64,000 nucleotides of DNA from Syntrophales bacterium (GTDB taxonomy: Bacteria > Desulfobacterota > Syntrophia > Syntrophales > UBA2210): the NCBI GenBank assembly GCA_023230565.1, contig JALNXD010000003.1, forward strand, positions 1-64,000, in the 5' to 3' direction. Positions within the stretch are counted from its first letter, which is position 1. Each line of letters opens with the position of its first letter. This document shows positions 1-8,611 of the stretch, piece after piece. The notes under the pieces are model-generated. The model had not been told where the DNA came from. It saw only the letters and a program-made list of their open reading frames with translations, and did not search any database. The position numbers were made by a program, and so were the translations under genes.

Positions 1-302
1 CTATAGCATAAAATAGGCAATTATAAAACAATATTAACGTGTTATATGTAATTAATGAGATTTTTTATCGCAACCCCCGGGCCTAACCAAGAAAAATATT
101 GAGGGGTTGTGCAAAGGTCTCAAAGGCGGCGGATCTGCATCAGTAAAAAGATCTGATACAAAAAATCTCCTTTTTTTAAAGTCGAAAAAAGCAGAAACAT
201 AATTGAAATGCAAAAGATATGGAGAGTAATCCTTCTGAATACCATGAGCGATGATAACGACCTGCGGGAATTCGTGCTCGGTTTAAAATAAGAAAGAGGA
301 AG
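1..302. other. Gene-free left edge of the window
   Basis: No supported coding region. Two very short frames near 208-291 would encode 11-27 residues without a convincing ribosome binding site. I found neither a sigma54 motif (GG-N10-GC) nor a sigma28 motif here. The stretch probably separates the first gene from an upstream flagellar gene lying outside the window. Confidence 0.5.
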
Positions 303-341
303 ATGTCTGATTCGAGAATTGAAAAAGGAAGGAAGGTCAGT

Positions 342-1109
342 ATGGACAAAGAACGAATTTTAATGGATCTCGGACGCGAATTTGAAGCCACCTTTATTGA
401 AGAACTTATACCCGGAATTCTGCATAATTTTGCAAATCCGCTCAATGGAATCATGGGACGCTCCAAACTCCTGCAGAAGAGGGCACAAGATGTATTTCCT
501 GCTATCGAAGAAAAGGGAAATGGAGTTTCCAGCGAGCTGTACGGAAAAATCCTGAGAGATATCGATCTTATATCACAGGAGTCCGACCGTCTTTACTATC
601 TGTTTAATGATCTGGCAACAAAACTGCACAGGCTTAATAACCGGACGACTCAATCAATAAATCTTTCAGATTTAATAGAGTCAGAGATCGCATTTTTTGA
701 ATTCTATCTTGATTTCAAACACAAGATAGAAAAAGAAACAAATCTCAATGTGGATATTCCACTCGTAAAAGGTATTCCTTCTGATTATTCCATCGCTATT
801 TCAACCATCATACGATATGCGATGAAGTCGATGGAGAAGGTGGAAGAGCGCCGACTGAAAATCACGACTGATTACGATTCAGAGTTTGTGTTCATGATTT
901 TTCAAGATACCGGAATGCACAAGGAAGTACCGGAAATAACTGAATTCTGTATGGAGGAGGGCGGCGATTTGCTCCTGACAAAACCTTTGAATGGAAGTCG
1001 CAGTGTATGTAATGCAATTGCACTTTTAAGAAGGTATGGCGCCCGTTTTGCAGTTGAACAGGACAGCGGATTTTACCGGTTTTCGGTTTCGATACCCTAC
1101 GGGCGGTAG
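342..1109 (+). CDS. Histidine-kinase-like protein with H-box and degenerate ATPase part
   Basis: Predicted soluble protein of 255 residues from the chosen start. Near the N-terminus it carries a kinase H-box, HNFANPLNGI, with the candidate phospho-accepting His at residue 28. The C-terminal half loosely resembles a HATPase fold, but the usual N, G1 and G2 boxes are not recognisable. It may therefore be a phosphotransfer or dimerisation protein rather than an active kinase. The start at 342 has a strong AGGAAGG site five bases upstream. An alternative in-frame ATG at 303 would add 13 residues, but its AGAGGA site lies only two bases away. It heads a string of flagellar accessory genes, so a role in flagellar regulation is plausible but inferred. 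Confidence 0.7.
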   Translation: MDKERILMDLGREFEATFIEELIPGILHNFANPLNGIMGRSKLLQKRAQDVFPAIEEKGNGVSSELYGKILRDIDLISQESDRLYYLFNDLATKLHRLNNRTTQSINLSDLIESEIAFFEFYLDFKHKIEKETNLNVDIPLVKGIPSDYSIAISTIIRYAMKSMEKVEERRLKITTDYDSEFVFMIFQDTGMHKEVPEITEFCMEEGGDLLLTKPLNGSRSVCNAIALLRRYGARFAVEQDSGFYRFSVSIPYGR

Positions 1110-1239
1110 CATAGCCGGTTCTGCAAATGCGGATAACCGGCACAGAGTATTCGACTGCTATCCAAAATGTATGGTTGTTTTTTGCCATTGACTTTATTAT
1201 CCGTATCCGCGTGTCCGCAAAATCAAAAGGAGGTCCGAA

Positions 1240-1545
1240 ATGGTAAAGTCGGAAGGCATTCGGCAAGGGCTGCTGCAGTCAAATTCGATCGAGCGTATTC
1301 AGCACGTGCAGCAGCAGAATCCTGATATGCAGCAGCGACAATTCCAGATTGAACTTGAAAAAGAAAAAAGGCGGGCGAAAGAAAAAATACAGGATATTGG
1401 AAAAGCCGGGCACGCAATGATAAAAGAAGAAGAAAAAGAAAGATGCGACGGCCTCATTTTTCCCCCGGCCCATGATGGCGAAATAACACGGAATGATCTG
1501 GAACCCAGTGATGAAATAAAAGGAAATATTGATGTGAAAGTATGA
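1240..1545 (+). CDS. Small charged, glutamine-rich protein of the flagellar accessory operon
   Basis: A 101-residue hydrophilic protein with no membrane segment or signal peptide. Residues 20-60 are a helical, Gln/Glu/Lys-rich stretch (VQQQNPDMQQRQFQIELEKE) that probably forms a coiled coil. The C-terminus is acidic. An excellent AAAGGAGGT site sits seven bases before the ATG. It ends one base before the next gene, which indicates translational coupling. Small proteins of this kind occur beside flagellar genes in deltaproteobacteria, but I know no assigned function. Confidence 0.75.
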   Translation: MVKSEGIRQGLLQSNSIERIQHVQQQNPDMQQRQFQIELEKEKRRAKEKIQDIGKAGHAMIKEEEKERCDGLIFPPAHDGEITRNDLEPSDEIKGNIDVKV

Positions 1546-1546
1546 C

Positions 1547-2011
1547 ATGGACCTGGGGCTCATTATAGCAATTCATATATCTGTAGATATAATTCTCTGT
1601 GTCATGATCTTTATCCTCCTGTGGCACATTTCTTTTTTGATGAGAGAAAAAGAAAATGGCACACCTGTCTGCACAGATTCTTCAGAAATTCTAAACGCAC
1701 CGGGTGACCCTGCGTTTCAGGATGCGCTCGACCGATGTATAGAAACCGGTTATGGAAAGAGGGAATGTGAAAGGACCCTGCACAAGAAAACTAATTCGTT
1801 CATTTGGACGAAAGCTGCAATTATCGAAAGATATTACTTCGTTAAAAGAGCCTACAAGAAAATCATGACTCCGAAAAAAAAGTATAAAGCAGCGTTTGAT
1901 TTGGCATCGCAAGGTATGGATCGAGACAAGATTGCATCAAAATTAGGAATTGCCAAAGGGGAAATTGCTTTGATTCTCGACCTTGACCGGACAAAAAATG
2001 AGAGTCACTGA
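1547..2011 (+). CDS. Membrane-anchored protein with C-terminal HTH-like motif (DUF2802/DUF6115-like)
   Basis: A 154-residue protein with one N-terminal membrane helix (about residues 4-32) and a cytoplasmic remainder. The C-terminal 35 residues (LASQGMDRDKIASKLGIAKG) resemble a helix-turn-helix of the kind found in DUF2802/DUF6115 proteins, which are commonly encoded next to flagellar genes. Its start lies two bases after the preceding stop, and its TGA overlaps the ATG of the FliK-like gene, so all three are likely translated together. The family link is by pattern only, and the molecular role is unknown. Confidence 0.7.
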   Translation: MDLGLIIAIHISVDIILCVMIFILLWHISFLMREKENGTPVCTDSSEILNAPGDPAFQDALDRCIETGYGKRECERTLHKKTNSFIWTKAAIIERYYFVKRAYKKIMTPKKKYKAAFDLASQGMDRDKIASKLGIAKGEIALILDLDRTKNESH

Positions 2012-3156
2012 TGTCTTCTATTTCGGGCTCCTATCCTCTTCCAGCGGCTGCAGAGTTCTTGTCTTCCCTGCGAGGGTCCGGCTCAGTTTCTAAAGGACTG
2101 CCTCCTCTATCGGTGGGTGAAATCGTACCGGCGTGTGTCGTTGAATCTAGAAGAAACCAAGCGGTCCTTCTCATCAAGGGCAGTCTTGTTACAGCGCGTA
2201 CTGATTGCCTTCTTGGGAAAGGCGAGCACCGGATGCTTACAGTGGCTGCATTGAGTCCGAAAGTCATTCTACGGGTGCGCTCGGGAAACATATCCTTGCC
2301 GGCCCATGTAAAAGATGCCTTCAGATACTGTCGTGTTGAGCCGCGGTCTGTTGTGCGCATTTTTTCTGGCGCCCTTTCATTTTTAAGGGAGATCAATCTT
2401 TCAGGATTTGCCGAGCTCTTCGGCAAGCAGGATGCGGAAAAATTTGCAGCCTTTGTCAGCACTCTTTTGTATACGGGCCAATCTGCTGGCAAGGATCTTT
2501 TTTTTAAAAGTTATATTGAAAAAATGGGCTTTCTCCTGGAGCATTATATTGCCAAAACGGCAGCAAAGCGCATGACCGGAAAAGCCGGGTCATTTGCTGG
2601 GATTGAAAATCTGAAGACACTTCTCATGAGGATGGAAGAAACACTGCGAAATATTCAACCTGAAAAAAGCAGTCTGCCGGTCGAAAGGCTCCTGCAATTC
2701 CTGGATACTTCCGTTAAAGCCATCGAAATGCGCCAGGTGGTTATGAGTATTCTTGAAGAAAATGAGAGGACGTATCTGTTGCAGGTGCCGGTTCAGTGTG
2801 CGAATGAAATTCATCTTGCCGAGATTTTTATAGATTTTGGAGAGGGATGCGGTGGAAAAAAGCCCGGAGGAATGACAAGGTGCAAAATTTTCATTGAACT
2901 GGACTCTCTTGGCCCGATCGAAGCGGACACTGCAATAAGGGGAAAAAATCTCGAATGCCATCTTTTTTGCGAAAAAGAGGAAATTACAAAATATATATCA
3001 CCCCTTCTGGAAGAATTAGAAAGATCTCTGAATGATATCGGATACCATATTGATAATGTATCCTGCAAGACGCGTGATCCGCGAACGAGTCAAGAACAGT
3101 ATATCGGGGTGTTTTCAGCTTTGTTTCAGGCGGAGCCTGTCGATGTCATTGCGTGA
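2011..3156 (+). CDS. FliK-like flagellar hook-length control protein
   Basis: A 381-residue protein without signal peptide or membrane helices. The last ~130 residues have the layout of the FliK C-terminal domain: beta strands around a conserved LGPIEADTAI segment, then a helix-rich part (ISPLLEELERSLNDIGYHID). In known systems this domain contacts FlhB and switches export from rod/hook to filament substrates. The N-terminal part would be the secreted ruler region. The next gene encodes an FlhB C-terminal-like protein, which supports the call. A second, canonical fliK could exist elsewhere, so no symbol is assigned. Confidence 0.72.
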   Translation: MSSISGSYPLPAAAEFLSSLRGSGSVSKGLPPLSVGEIVPACVVESRRNQAVLLIKGSLVTARTDCLLGKGEHRMLTVAALSPKVILRVRSGNISLPAHVKDAFRYCRVEPRSVVRIFSGALSFLREINLSGFAELFGKQDAEKFAAFVSTLLYTGQSAGKDLFFKSYIEKMGFLLEHYIAKTAAKRMTGKAGSFAGIENLKTLLMRMEETLRNIQPEKSSLPVERLLQFLDTSVKAIEMRQVVMSILEENERTYLLQVPVQCANEIHLAEIFIDFGEGCGGKKPGGMTRCKIFIELDSLGPIEADTAIRGKNLECHLFCEKEEITKYISPLLEELERSLNDIGYHIDNVSCKTRDPRTSQEQYIGVFSALFQAEPVDVIA

Positions 3157-3165
3157 GAGTATGGT

Positions 3166-3462
3166 ATGACGAAAGAACACGAACCGGACGTCTCCTTTGC
3201 AGCAGCGATCGCCTATGACGGGGAAAAAGACAGGGCGCCGAGGATCACTGCAAAAGGCAAAGGGGTTATTGCCGAAAAAATAATTAGCTGTGCGGTAAAA
3301 AATGGAATTCCCATCCGAAAGGATCCTTCCCTTGTGGAGATCTTAAGCCGGCTTCATATCGATGAGGAAATTCCTCCGGAGTTGTATCATGCCGTGGCAA
3401 GAATTTTTGCTTTTCTCTATAGAATAAATGAAGAGCATCGCGAATTTTCGAGCCTGTCATAA
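3166..3462 (+). CDS. Stand-alone FlhB C-terminal-domain-like protein
   Basis: A 98-residue protein resembling the cytoplasmic domain of FlhB (EscU/YscU/HrcU export-switch family), lacking the four membrane helices. The AIAYDGEKDRAPRITAKGKG segment is characteristic of short FlhB-like proteins. It lies where the family has its autocleaving NPTH loop, but NPTH itself is absent, so self-cleavage is not expected. It begins nine bases after the FliK-like gene. FlhB-like fragments are known to substitute partly for the FlhB C-terminus in some bacteria. A role as an export-gate partner of the FliK-like protein is inferred. Confidence 0.85.
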   Translation: MTKEHEPDVSFAAAIAYDGEKDRAPRITAKGKGVIAEKIISCAVKNGIPIRKDPSLVEILSRLHIDEEIPPELYHAVARIFAFLYRINEEHREFSSLS

Positions 3463-3917
3463 AGGGGAAATTATTTCCGGCATAAAATTCCGTTTTTCGC
3501 AATAGGTAATTACTGCTTTTTGACTGAATCTCAAAATATTTGCCATTCTACATACGTTCAATTTTCTTCGTCTGTATGGGGGCGGACAGCACAAAAAAAG
3601 GTGTCCTCGACTTCCAGGTAAGTAATTGAAAAAGCGTATTTATTCTCAGATTTAAAGGCGGGAGCTTTGCCTGCTCGGAGTTGTGTTCAACCATGCATCG
3701 CCTCGCGAAGTTGTCCCGGCACCCTCGCGCCTGGCAGCTCAGACACAGCCGGGACGGAGGCTTCGCATCGGTGGCATGATACCTGAAACACAGCTGATTC
3801 ACGGTCAAAATCTCATACCTGTAAATATACGAAGAATAGTATGTGAAAGCTTCGCGTGCTTCCCATTGTATTGACAGCTCAGAGGCGCAAGAAGCTTTTT
3901 ACGGGGACATTAAAGAA
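3463..3917. other. Long intergenic region upstream of flgF
   Basis: About 455 bases with no convincing gene. A 63-codon frame at 3683-3874 has no ribosome binding site and an unremarkable composition. The main structure is a compound inverted repeat at 3705-3766, listed separately. The sigma54 motif for flgF follows at 3918. Confidence 0.55.
3705..3766. repeat. Compound inverted repeat in the flgF upstream region
   Basis: Outer arms GCGAAG and CTTCGC enclose inner arms GTCCCGGC (3713-3720) and GCCGGGAC (3748-3755), around a loop of 27 bases. Inner and outer arms pair exactly but are separated by an unequal internal bulge (2 against 5 bases). There is no T-run, so it is not a standard terminator. 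It could be a structured RNA, a protein binding site or an element remnant. Confidence 0.45.
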
Positions 3918-3933
3918 TGGCATATCGTTTGCT
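3918..3933 (+). promoter_or_regulatory. Sigma54 (RpoN) promoter upstream of flgF
   Basis: TGGCATATCGTTTGCT matches the RpoN consensus TGGCACG-N4-TTGCW, with GG and GC exactly ten bases apart. Transcription would begin around 3944, about 24 bases before the flgF ATG. Mid-class flagellar operons in proteobacteria typically use RpoN with an FlrC/FleR-type activator. Confidence 0.8.
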
Positions 3934-3967
3934 TTGAATCTAACAAACTGGAACAGAGAGGAAGAAC

Positions 3968-4666
3968 ATGATTGAAAGCATGGGTTCAATATCAGCAGAG
4001 TGCGTCAGAAAGATGGATCAACTCGATTGCGCGATGCACAATATTGCAAATGCAGGGACGACAGGGTTCAAGGCGACCATGCTCTTTTACATTAAAGGCG
4101 GAGAAGGGGTGAATCAGCCTTCGGAACCGCATTTAACTACGGATTTTACACAGGGGCCGATTCAGCGGACTGGAAATGAGCTCGATACGGCCATATGCGG
4201 GAAAGGGTTATTCGTCATTCAAACAAAAGACGGCTTCGGATATACACGTGACGGTCGCTTCACTCTGAACAAAGAAGGAGAATTAGTTACCCTGGAGGGA
4301 AATTTTGTTATGGGAAAGGCCGGCAGAATCACAGTTTCAGGGAATGACGTGCGAATCAATGAGAAAGGGGCGGTTCTGGTCGACGGTGCGGAAGTTGATA
4401 CGTTACGGCTTGCCGCATTTGAAAGACCGGATCAGTTGGATAAATGTGAGGGAGGGATATTCCTTGACACCGATGATCAGGCAGGTCTTCATGAGGCAAA
4501 AGATTCGTTGATAGTACCCGAAAGTCTGGAACTTTCGAATGTAAACTCGATCCAGGAGATGGTGAAACTCATAGATATTCACAGAACGTTCGAATCTTAC
4601 CAGAAAATGATGCAAACGTTGCAGGAGCAGGACAAGCTATCGACCACACAGATAGGAAAACTTTGA
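3968..4666 (+). CDS. flgF: Flagellar basal-body rod protein FlgF
   Basis: A 232-residue proximal rod protein. The N-terminus has the rod/hook family signature (helix, then HNIANAGTTGFKA at about residues 24-36). A central beta domain includes GKGLFVIQTKDGFGYTRDGR. The C-terminal helix (SNVNSIQEMVKLIDIHRTFE) packs against the N-terminal helix in the assembled rod. FlgF is exported by the flagellar type III apparatus. The gene is first in the flgF-flgG-flgA-flgH-flgI-flgJ operon and is preceded by a GAGAGGAAGA ribosome binding site. It lies 29 bases before flgG. Confidence 0.95.
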   Translation: MIESMGSISAECVRKMDQLDCAMHNIANAGTTGFKATMLFYIKGGEGVNQPSEPHLTTDFTQGPIQRTGNELDTAICGKGLFVIQTKDGFGYTRDGRFTLNKEGELVTLEGNFVMGKAGRITVSGNDVRINEKGAVLVDGAEVDTLRLAAFERPDQLDKCEGGIFLDTDDQAGLHEAKDSLIVPESLELSNVNSIQEMVKLIDIHRTFESYQKMMQTLQEQDKLSTTQIGKL

Positions 4667-4695
4667 AAGATTGATTGATAAAGCAGGGGGCATGC

Positions 4696-5478
4696 ATGAT
4701 ACGCGCACTTTGGACGGCCGCTACAGGAATGGAGGCGCAACAGGTAAGTCAGGATATTATTGCGAACAATCTCGCAAATCTGAACACGGTAGGCTTCAAA
4801 AAAGCAAGAGCCGACTTTCAGGACCTGATGTATCAAGTATATTCAAAAGCGGGGGTCGAAACGACATCGGGCAGTCAATTGCCTGTAGGGATAGAGATTG
4901 GAATGGGCGTTAAGCCGATTGCTGTTCAGAAGATGTTTTCACAAGGTGATTATCAGCAAACGGATAGTGACTTTGATCTGGCAATAGAAGGGGACGGTTT
5001 TTTCCAGATCGATCAAAACGGTCGCACCTTATACACGAGAGATGGAAGCTTTAAGGTCAACAGGGAAGGGTATTTATGCAATTCAGAAGGATTTCGTCTG
5101 ATTCCAGAGGTATCAATTCCCCCTGAGACATGCCATTTCAATGTCGACAGCGGCGGGACATGGACAGCTGTAGATGAAGTAGGTATGCAGCTTGCCACCG
5201 GAAGGATTGAACTTGCAAAGTTTTTGAATCCGGCGGGCCTGAGCAGTCTGGGGCGTGGGTTGTACGAGGTGACAGAAGGTTCAGGAGATCCGATTGCAGG
5301 ATATGCGGGAGAAACGGGATTGGGAACGATATCACAGCATTTTCTGGAGATGGCGAACGTGAATGTAGTGGATGAAATGGTTAAAATGATCGTGGGCCAG
5401 CGTGCCTATGAGACAAATTCGAAGGCAATACAGACAGCCGATTCAATGCTCCAGATGATTAATAACTTGAAGAGGTAA
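4696..5478 (+). CDS. flgG: Flagellar distal rod protein FlgG
   Basis: FlgG of 260 residues, the usual length. It starts IRALWTAATGMEAQQ and contains the ANNLANLNTVGFKKARADFQ signature at about residues 24-43. The C-terminus (NVNVVDEMVKMIVGQRAYE) is typical. The start at 4696 is chosen over an in-frame ATG seven codons earlier because it matches the conserved family N-terminus and has an AGGGGG ribosome binding site six bases upstream. It forms the distal rod between proximal rod and hook. Confidence 0.97.
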   Translation: MIRALWTAATGMEAQQVSQDIIANNLANLNTVGFKKARADFQDLMYQVYSKAGVETTSGSQLPVGIEIGMGVKPIAVQKMFSQGDYQQTDSDFDLAIEGDGFFQIDQNGRTLYTRDGSFKVNREGYLCNSEGFRLIPEVSIPPETCHFNVDSGGTWTAVDEVGMQLATGRIELAKFLNPAGLSSLGRGLYEVTEGSGDPIAGYAGETGLGTISQHFLEMANVNVVDEMVKMIVGQRAYETNSKAIQTADSMLQMINNLKR

Positions 5479-5482
5479 GGAA

Positions 5483-6193
5483 ATGAGATGGGTTTCAGCG
5501 GTATTCATGTTCCTGGCTTCAACGCTATTGTGCGAGGTTGCAGATGTTCAGGCGGAACTAAATAAGTTGACTATGAAAGGCGAAGCTCTTGAAAAAATCG
5601 TCCTCGATTACATTGAAGAAAAAGTGCCTTCTGCGCGGGTTGAATTCTTGTCCCGTACACCCGATCTCGTCTTGAAAGCCAAAGAAATTGCCTACAGGGT
5701 GGACAGTGGCAGAAATGAGGACTACGCGGGCTATTGCGTATTTAACGTAAGGTTTTACGACGGAGAATATTTTATCCGGGAGCAGCCTGTCAGAGTGCGC
5801 ATTGAAATCCGTAAAAAGTTTGTCGTTTCTAAAAAGTTTTTGGAGAGAGGGAAAAGAATCGGCGCAGATGATGTAAAAATTACGGCTAAGTGGATAGACC
5901 GGACTATACGTAATCCGCTTCAACGGCCGGAAGAAGTGATAGGCAAAGTGCTGCGATCCAGTGTCAGAAAAAATACCGAACTAAAGGAGAATATGCTGCA
6001 GGACCCTTTATTGGTGAAAAACGGAGCTTTTGTGAGAATCGAATTATCGAAGAGGGGGCTGCATATGTCTACTGTCGGCATATCGGAACAAAGTGGCTCT
6101 CTCGGTGATCTTATAAAGGTGAAAAACATTTCATCAAATAAATCCGTATACGCGAGAATAGTGGATGATTCGGTGGTAAAAGTCGATTTTTAA
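5483..6193 (+). CDS. flgA: P-ring assembly chaperone FlgA
   Basis: A 236-residue periplasmic protein with a likely signal peptide (residues 1-24, cleavage near VQA). The C-terminal two thirds form the SAF/FlgA fold, including VSKKFLERGKRIGADDVKIT and a linker IRNPLQRPEEVIGKVLRSSV. FlgA is needed for FlgI to polymerise into the P ring around the rod. It starts four bases after flgG with a TAAGGA site. Confidence 0.93.
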   Translation: MRWVSAVFMFLASTLLCEVADVQAELNKLTMKGEALEKIVLDYIEEKVPSARVEFLSRTPDLVLKAKEIAYRVDSGRNEDYAGYCVFNVRFYDGEYFIREQPVRVRIEIRKKFVVSKKFLERGKRIGADDVKITAKWIDRTIRNPLQRPEEVIGKVLRSSVRKNTELKENMLQDPLLVKNGAFVRIELSKRGLHMSTVGISEQSGSLGDLIKVKNISSNKSVYARIVDDSVVKVDF

Positions 6194-6338
6194 GCAGCTT
6201 CGACCAGAATCAGGTTCCATGTTTCAATTAGAGACAGGTGAATGAGTCACACACGGAATAAATAACGCAGGAAAAGAATGAAGCAATTTTGATTCAGAAG
6301 TATCGATATTCTGGAAATTGCGCTCTACGGGGGTATTC

Positions 6339-7025
6339 GTGAATAACCGGATTTTCATAATTACAGCTGCTGTAGTGATGATTCTTCCGCTTGCAGGATG
6401 TATCAAAACAGTTGAGCCGATTGAAACCCGAATCGATAGAGTCCTCCCTGTTGCAGTCCGCGAAAAGCCTGAAAGGGCAGCCGGTACAATCTGGCCGGGC
6501 GAAAGAAGGGAAAATCTTCTCTTCGTGGACAGCAAAGCTAAATTTGAGGGGGACATTATTACGGTGCTCGTCGATGAAAGCGCAAGTGGGAAGAATAGCG
6601 CCAATACTAAAACAGTAAAAAACACCAGTCATACGGCTGGTATTGCCGGGATGACGCAGGCGCTTCCAGATAAGAGAATTTTAGCGAAATATGAACTTGG
6701 CGGTTCATCAACAAGTCAGCTTGCAGGTTCCGGAGATACGAGCAGAGACGGAAGACTTCAGGCGGTGGTTACCGCGTGCGTAACGGAAGTATTCGCCAAC
6801 GGAAATCTCTTCATACAAGGAAAGCGTCTTCTGACTGTGAATGAAGAAGAGCAGTACATCATAATATCGGGCATAGTGAGGCCCGATGATGTATCGGATG
6901 ATAATGTCGTTTTATCGCAGCACATGGCGGATGCGCGCATTATTTATGCCGGAAAAGGGGTAATACACGATAAGATGCATCCAGGCTGGATGACGCGGAT
7001 TCTTGATTGGGTATGGCCTTTCTAG
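6339..7025 (+). CDS. flgH: Flagellar L-ring lipoprotein FlgH
   Basis: An outer-membrane lipoprotein forming the L ring. From the chosen GTG start it has a short hydrophobic signal and lipobox LAGC with the lipidated Cys at residue 21. The mature part contains the family elements SLFVDSKA-like LLFVDSKAKFEGDIITVLVD, a Ser/Thr-rich middle, and LFIQGKRLLTVNEEEQYI followed by ISGIVRPDDVSDDNVVLSQH. The GTG at 6339 has a GGGGG stretch seven bases upstream. A TTG at 6318 would add seven residues. A 145-base gap separates it from flgA. Confidence 0.93.
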   Translation: MNNRIFIITAAVVMILPLAGCIKTVEPIETRIDRVLPVAVREKPERAAGTIWPGERRENLLFVDSKAKFEGDIITVLVDESASGKNSANTKTVKNTSHTAGIAGMTQALPDKRILAKYELGGSSTSQLAGSGDTSRDGRLQAVVTACVTEVFANGNLFIQGKRLLTVNEEEQYIIISGIVRPDDVSDDNVVLSQHMADARIIYAGKGVIHDKMHPGWMTRILDWVWPF

Positions 7026-7036
7026 ACGGACTTACA

Positions 7037-8200
7037 ATGAATGATTCATGTAAAAGCAAAGTACTGGCAGTGTTTCTTCTCTTCTTCTATTTTTGCTCGT
7101 ACTCTCATGCCGCACGGTTGAAGGATATCGCCGGAATCGGAGGGGTTAGAGACAATCAACTCATCGGATACGGGCTTGTGGTCGGACTTGATGGGAGCGG
7201 CGACAGCATAAAAAACGGATTTACCGACCAGACTCTGGCCAATCTCCTGACACGGCAGGGTCTTTCAATGAGGGACAACATGCTGAAATCGGATAATATC
7301 GCCTCAGTCATGGTGACAGCTGTTCTACCTCCCTTCTCAAAAACAGGATCCCAAATAGATGTAACAGTATCTTCAATAGGGGATGCCGACAGCCTTTTGG
7401 GCGGGACACTTTTAATGACCCCCTTGAGAGGCGCAGACGGAAAGATTTATGCCGTTGCGCAGGGAGCGGTAACTGTGGGTGGTTTTTCGGCGGGGGGGGC
7501 AAGCGGCAGAATCAGTAAAAATCATGCCACGGTGGGTACTATTATGAACGGAGCCTTTGTTGAGCGTGAGCTGTTCCATAATTTTCAAGTAAAAAAAGAC
7601 TTTACTGTCAATCTCAACCGGCCCGATTTTACCACCTGCACTCGTATGGCGAACATGCTCAATGAAAAAATTAATGATATAAGAGCAAAAATTGTCGATT
7701 CCGGAACCGTGGCGGTAGAGATAGAGAATTCTTTTGAAGGAAATATTACTGCGTTGGTTTCGGCAATAGAGCACCTGGAGATACCAGTCGACTCTGTAGC
7801 GACAGTAGTACTCAATGAAAAAACGGGTACCGTGGTGATTGGGGAAAAAGTAAGGATTTCGACTGTTGCCATAGCTCACGGAAATTTGAGCATCCAGATC
7901 AAAGACCAGCAGCAAGTATCCCAGCCTATGCCCTTCGCCCCGGCAGGCCGCGGGCGTGTAATTCACGGAGCAAATGCAGGAACTACAATCGCGCAGGGAG
8001 GCAATACAGTCGTAACGACTGATACGTCGGTCAATATAATGGAGGAGAAAAAGAAACTTATGGTCGTTCCTGAGGGAATAACTATTCAGGACGTAGTGCG
8101 CGCCCTTAATGCAATCGGTGTTTCGCCGCGGGACCTGATAATTATACTTCAGGCCATAAAAGCTGCCGGTGCGCTCCAGGCTGAGCTTGTGATCATGTAA
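7037..8200 (+). CDS. flgI: Flagellar P-ring protein FlgI
   Basis: Periplasmic ring protein of 387 residues. A signal peptide ends at SYSHA, after which the mature protein starts ARLKDIAGIGGVRDNQLIGY, the typical FlgI N-terminus. The hallmark GLVVGLDGSGD follows, and the C-terminus (GVSPRDLIIILQAIKAAGAL) is standard. Start 7037 gives a normal signal peptide. In-frame TTG 7007 and ATG 7013 overlap the end of flgH. Its polymerisation depends on the neighbouring FlgA. Confidence 0.95.
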   Translation: MNDSCKSKVLAVFLLFFYFCSYSHAARLKDIAGIGGVRDNQLIGYGLVVGLDGSGDSIKNGFTDQTLANLLTRQGLSMRDNMLKSDNIASVMVTAVLPPFSKTGSQIDVTVSSIGDADSLLGGTLLMTPLRGADGKIYAVAQGAVTVGGFSAGGASGRISKNHATVGTIMNGAFVERELFHNFQVKKDFTVNLNRPDFTTCTRMANMLNEKINDIRAKIVDSGTVAVEIENSFEGNITALVSAIEHLEIPVDSVATVVLNEKTGTVVIGEKVRISTVAIAHGNLSIQIKDQQQVSQPMPFAPAGRGRVIHGANAGTTIAQGGNTVVTTDTSVNIMEEKKKLMVVPEGITIQDVVRALNAIGVSPRDLIIILQAIKAAGALQAELVIM

Positions 8201-8212
8201 GAGAGGAACAAA

Positions 8213-8554
8213 ATGAAAGTACATAAAGCACATAGTGATGCAGGATGGAAAATGAGATCGGAACCAGTAACACCGAAACCGGAATTCAGAACCGCGGGCG
8301 CGAAAGATGCCAGAATAAAAAAAATATGTGCAGATTTTGAAGCAATATTTATTTATCAGTTACTTGAGACAATGAGAAGCACGATTCCGCAATCCACTCA
8401 AGCCAATCAGCAGGGACAGTGGAAGGAAACCTGCAAGGTGCTCTTCGATCAGAAAGTGGCTGAGGCCATGGCAGGCGGCGGGTCCGGAATAGGACTTCAA
8501 CAGATAATTTACAATCAGATACAAAAATATGAAAAAACGGAAGATTTAATGTAA
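8213..8554 (+). CDS. flgJ: Rod-binding protein FlgJ (N-terminal domain only)
   Basis: A 113-residue protein equivalent to the N-terminal rod-cap domain of FlgJ. It shows the family core ICADFEAIFIYQLLETMRST and AGGGSGIGLQQIIYNQI. The C-terminal muramidase found in enterobacterial FlgJ is absent, as is common outside gamma- and betaproteobacteria, so peptidoglycan cleavage must come from another enzyme. The stop codon overlaps the -35 element of the flgM promoter. Confidence 0.92.
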   Translation: MKVHKAHSDAGWKMRSEPVTPKPEFRTAGAKDARIKKICADFEAIFIYQLLETMRSTIPQSTQANQQGQWKETCKVLFDQKVAEAMAGGGSGIGLQQIIYNQIQKYEKTEDLM

Positions 8555-8578
8555 AGTTTTTTTTCTATCTGCCGATAA
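8552..8578 (+). promoter_or_regulatory. Sigma28 (FliA) promoter for flgM-flgN-flgK-flgL-csrA-fliW
   Basis: TAAAGTTT at 8552-8559, an 11-base gap and GCCGATAA at 8571-8578 match the FliA consensus at every position. The -35 element overlaps the flgJ stop codon. Transcription would start near 8585, leaving a short leader before flgM. Confidence 0.9.
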
Positions 8579-8611
8579 GATAGTAAAATACCGCTTAGGA
8601 GAAAGGGATCT

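Noticed and set aside
1172..1185. Sigma54-like TGG...TTGCC before the small Gln-rich gene
   Set aside because: GG and GC are nine bases apart; RpoN requires ten.
3683..3874. 63-codon frame in the flgF upstream region
   Set aside because: No ribosome binding site and no domain; it overlaps the inverted repeat.
7412..8233. 273-codon minus-strand frame opposite flgI
   Set aside because: It lies wholly opposite a certain gene, has no recognisable domain and no ribosome binding site.
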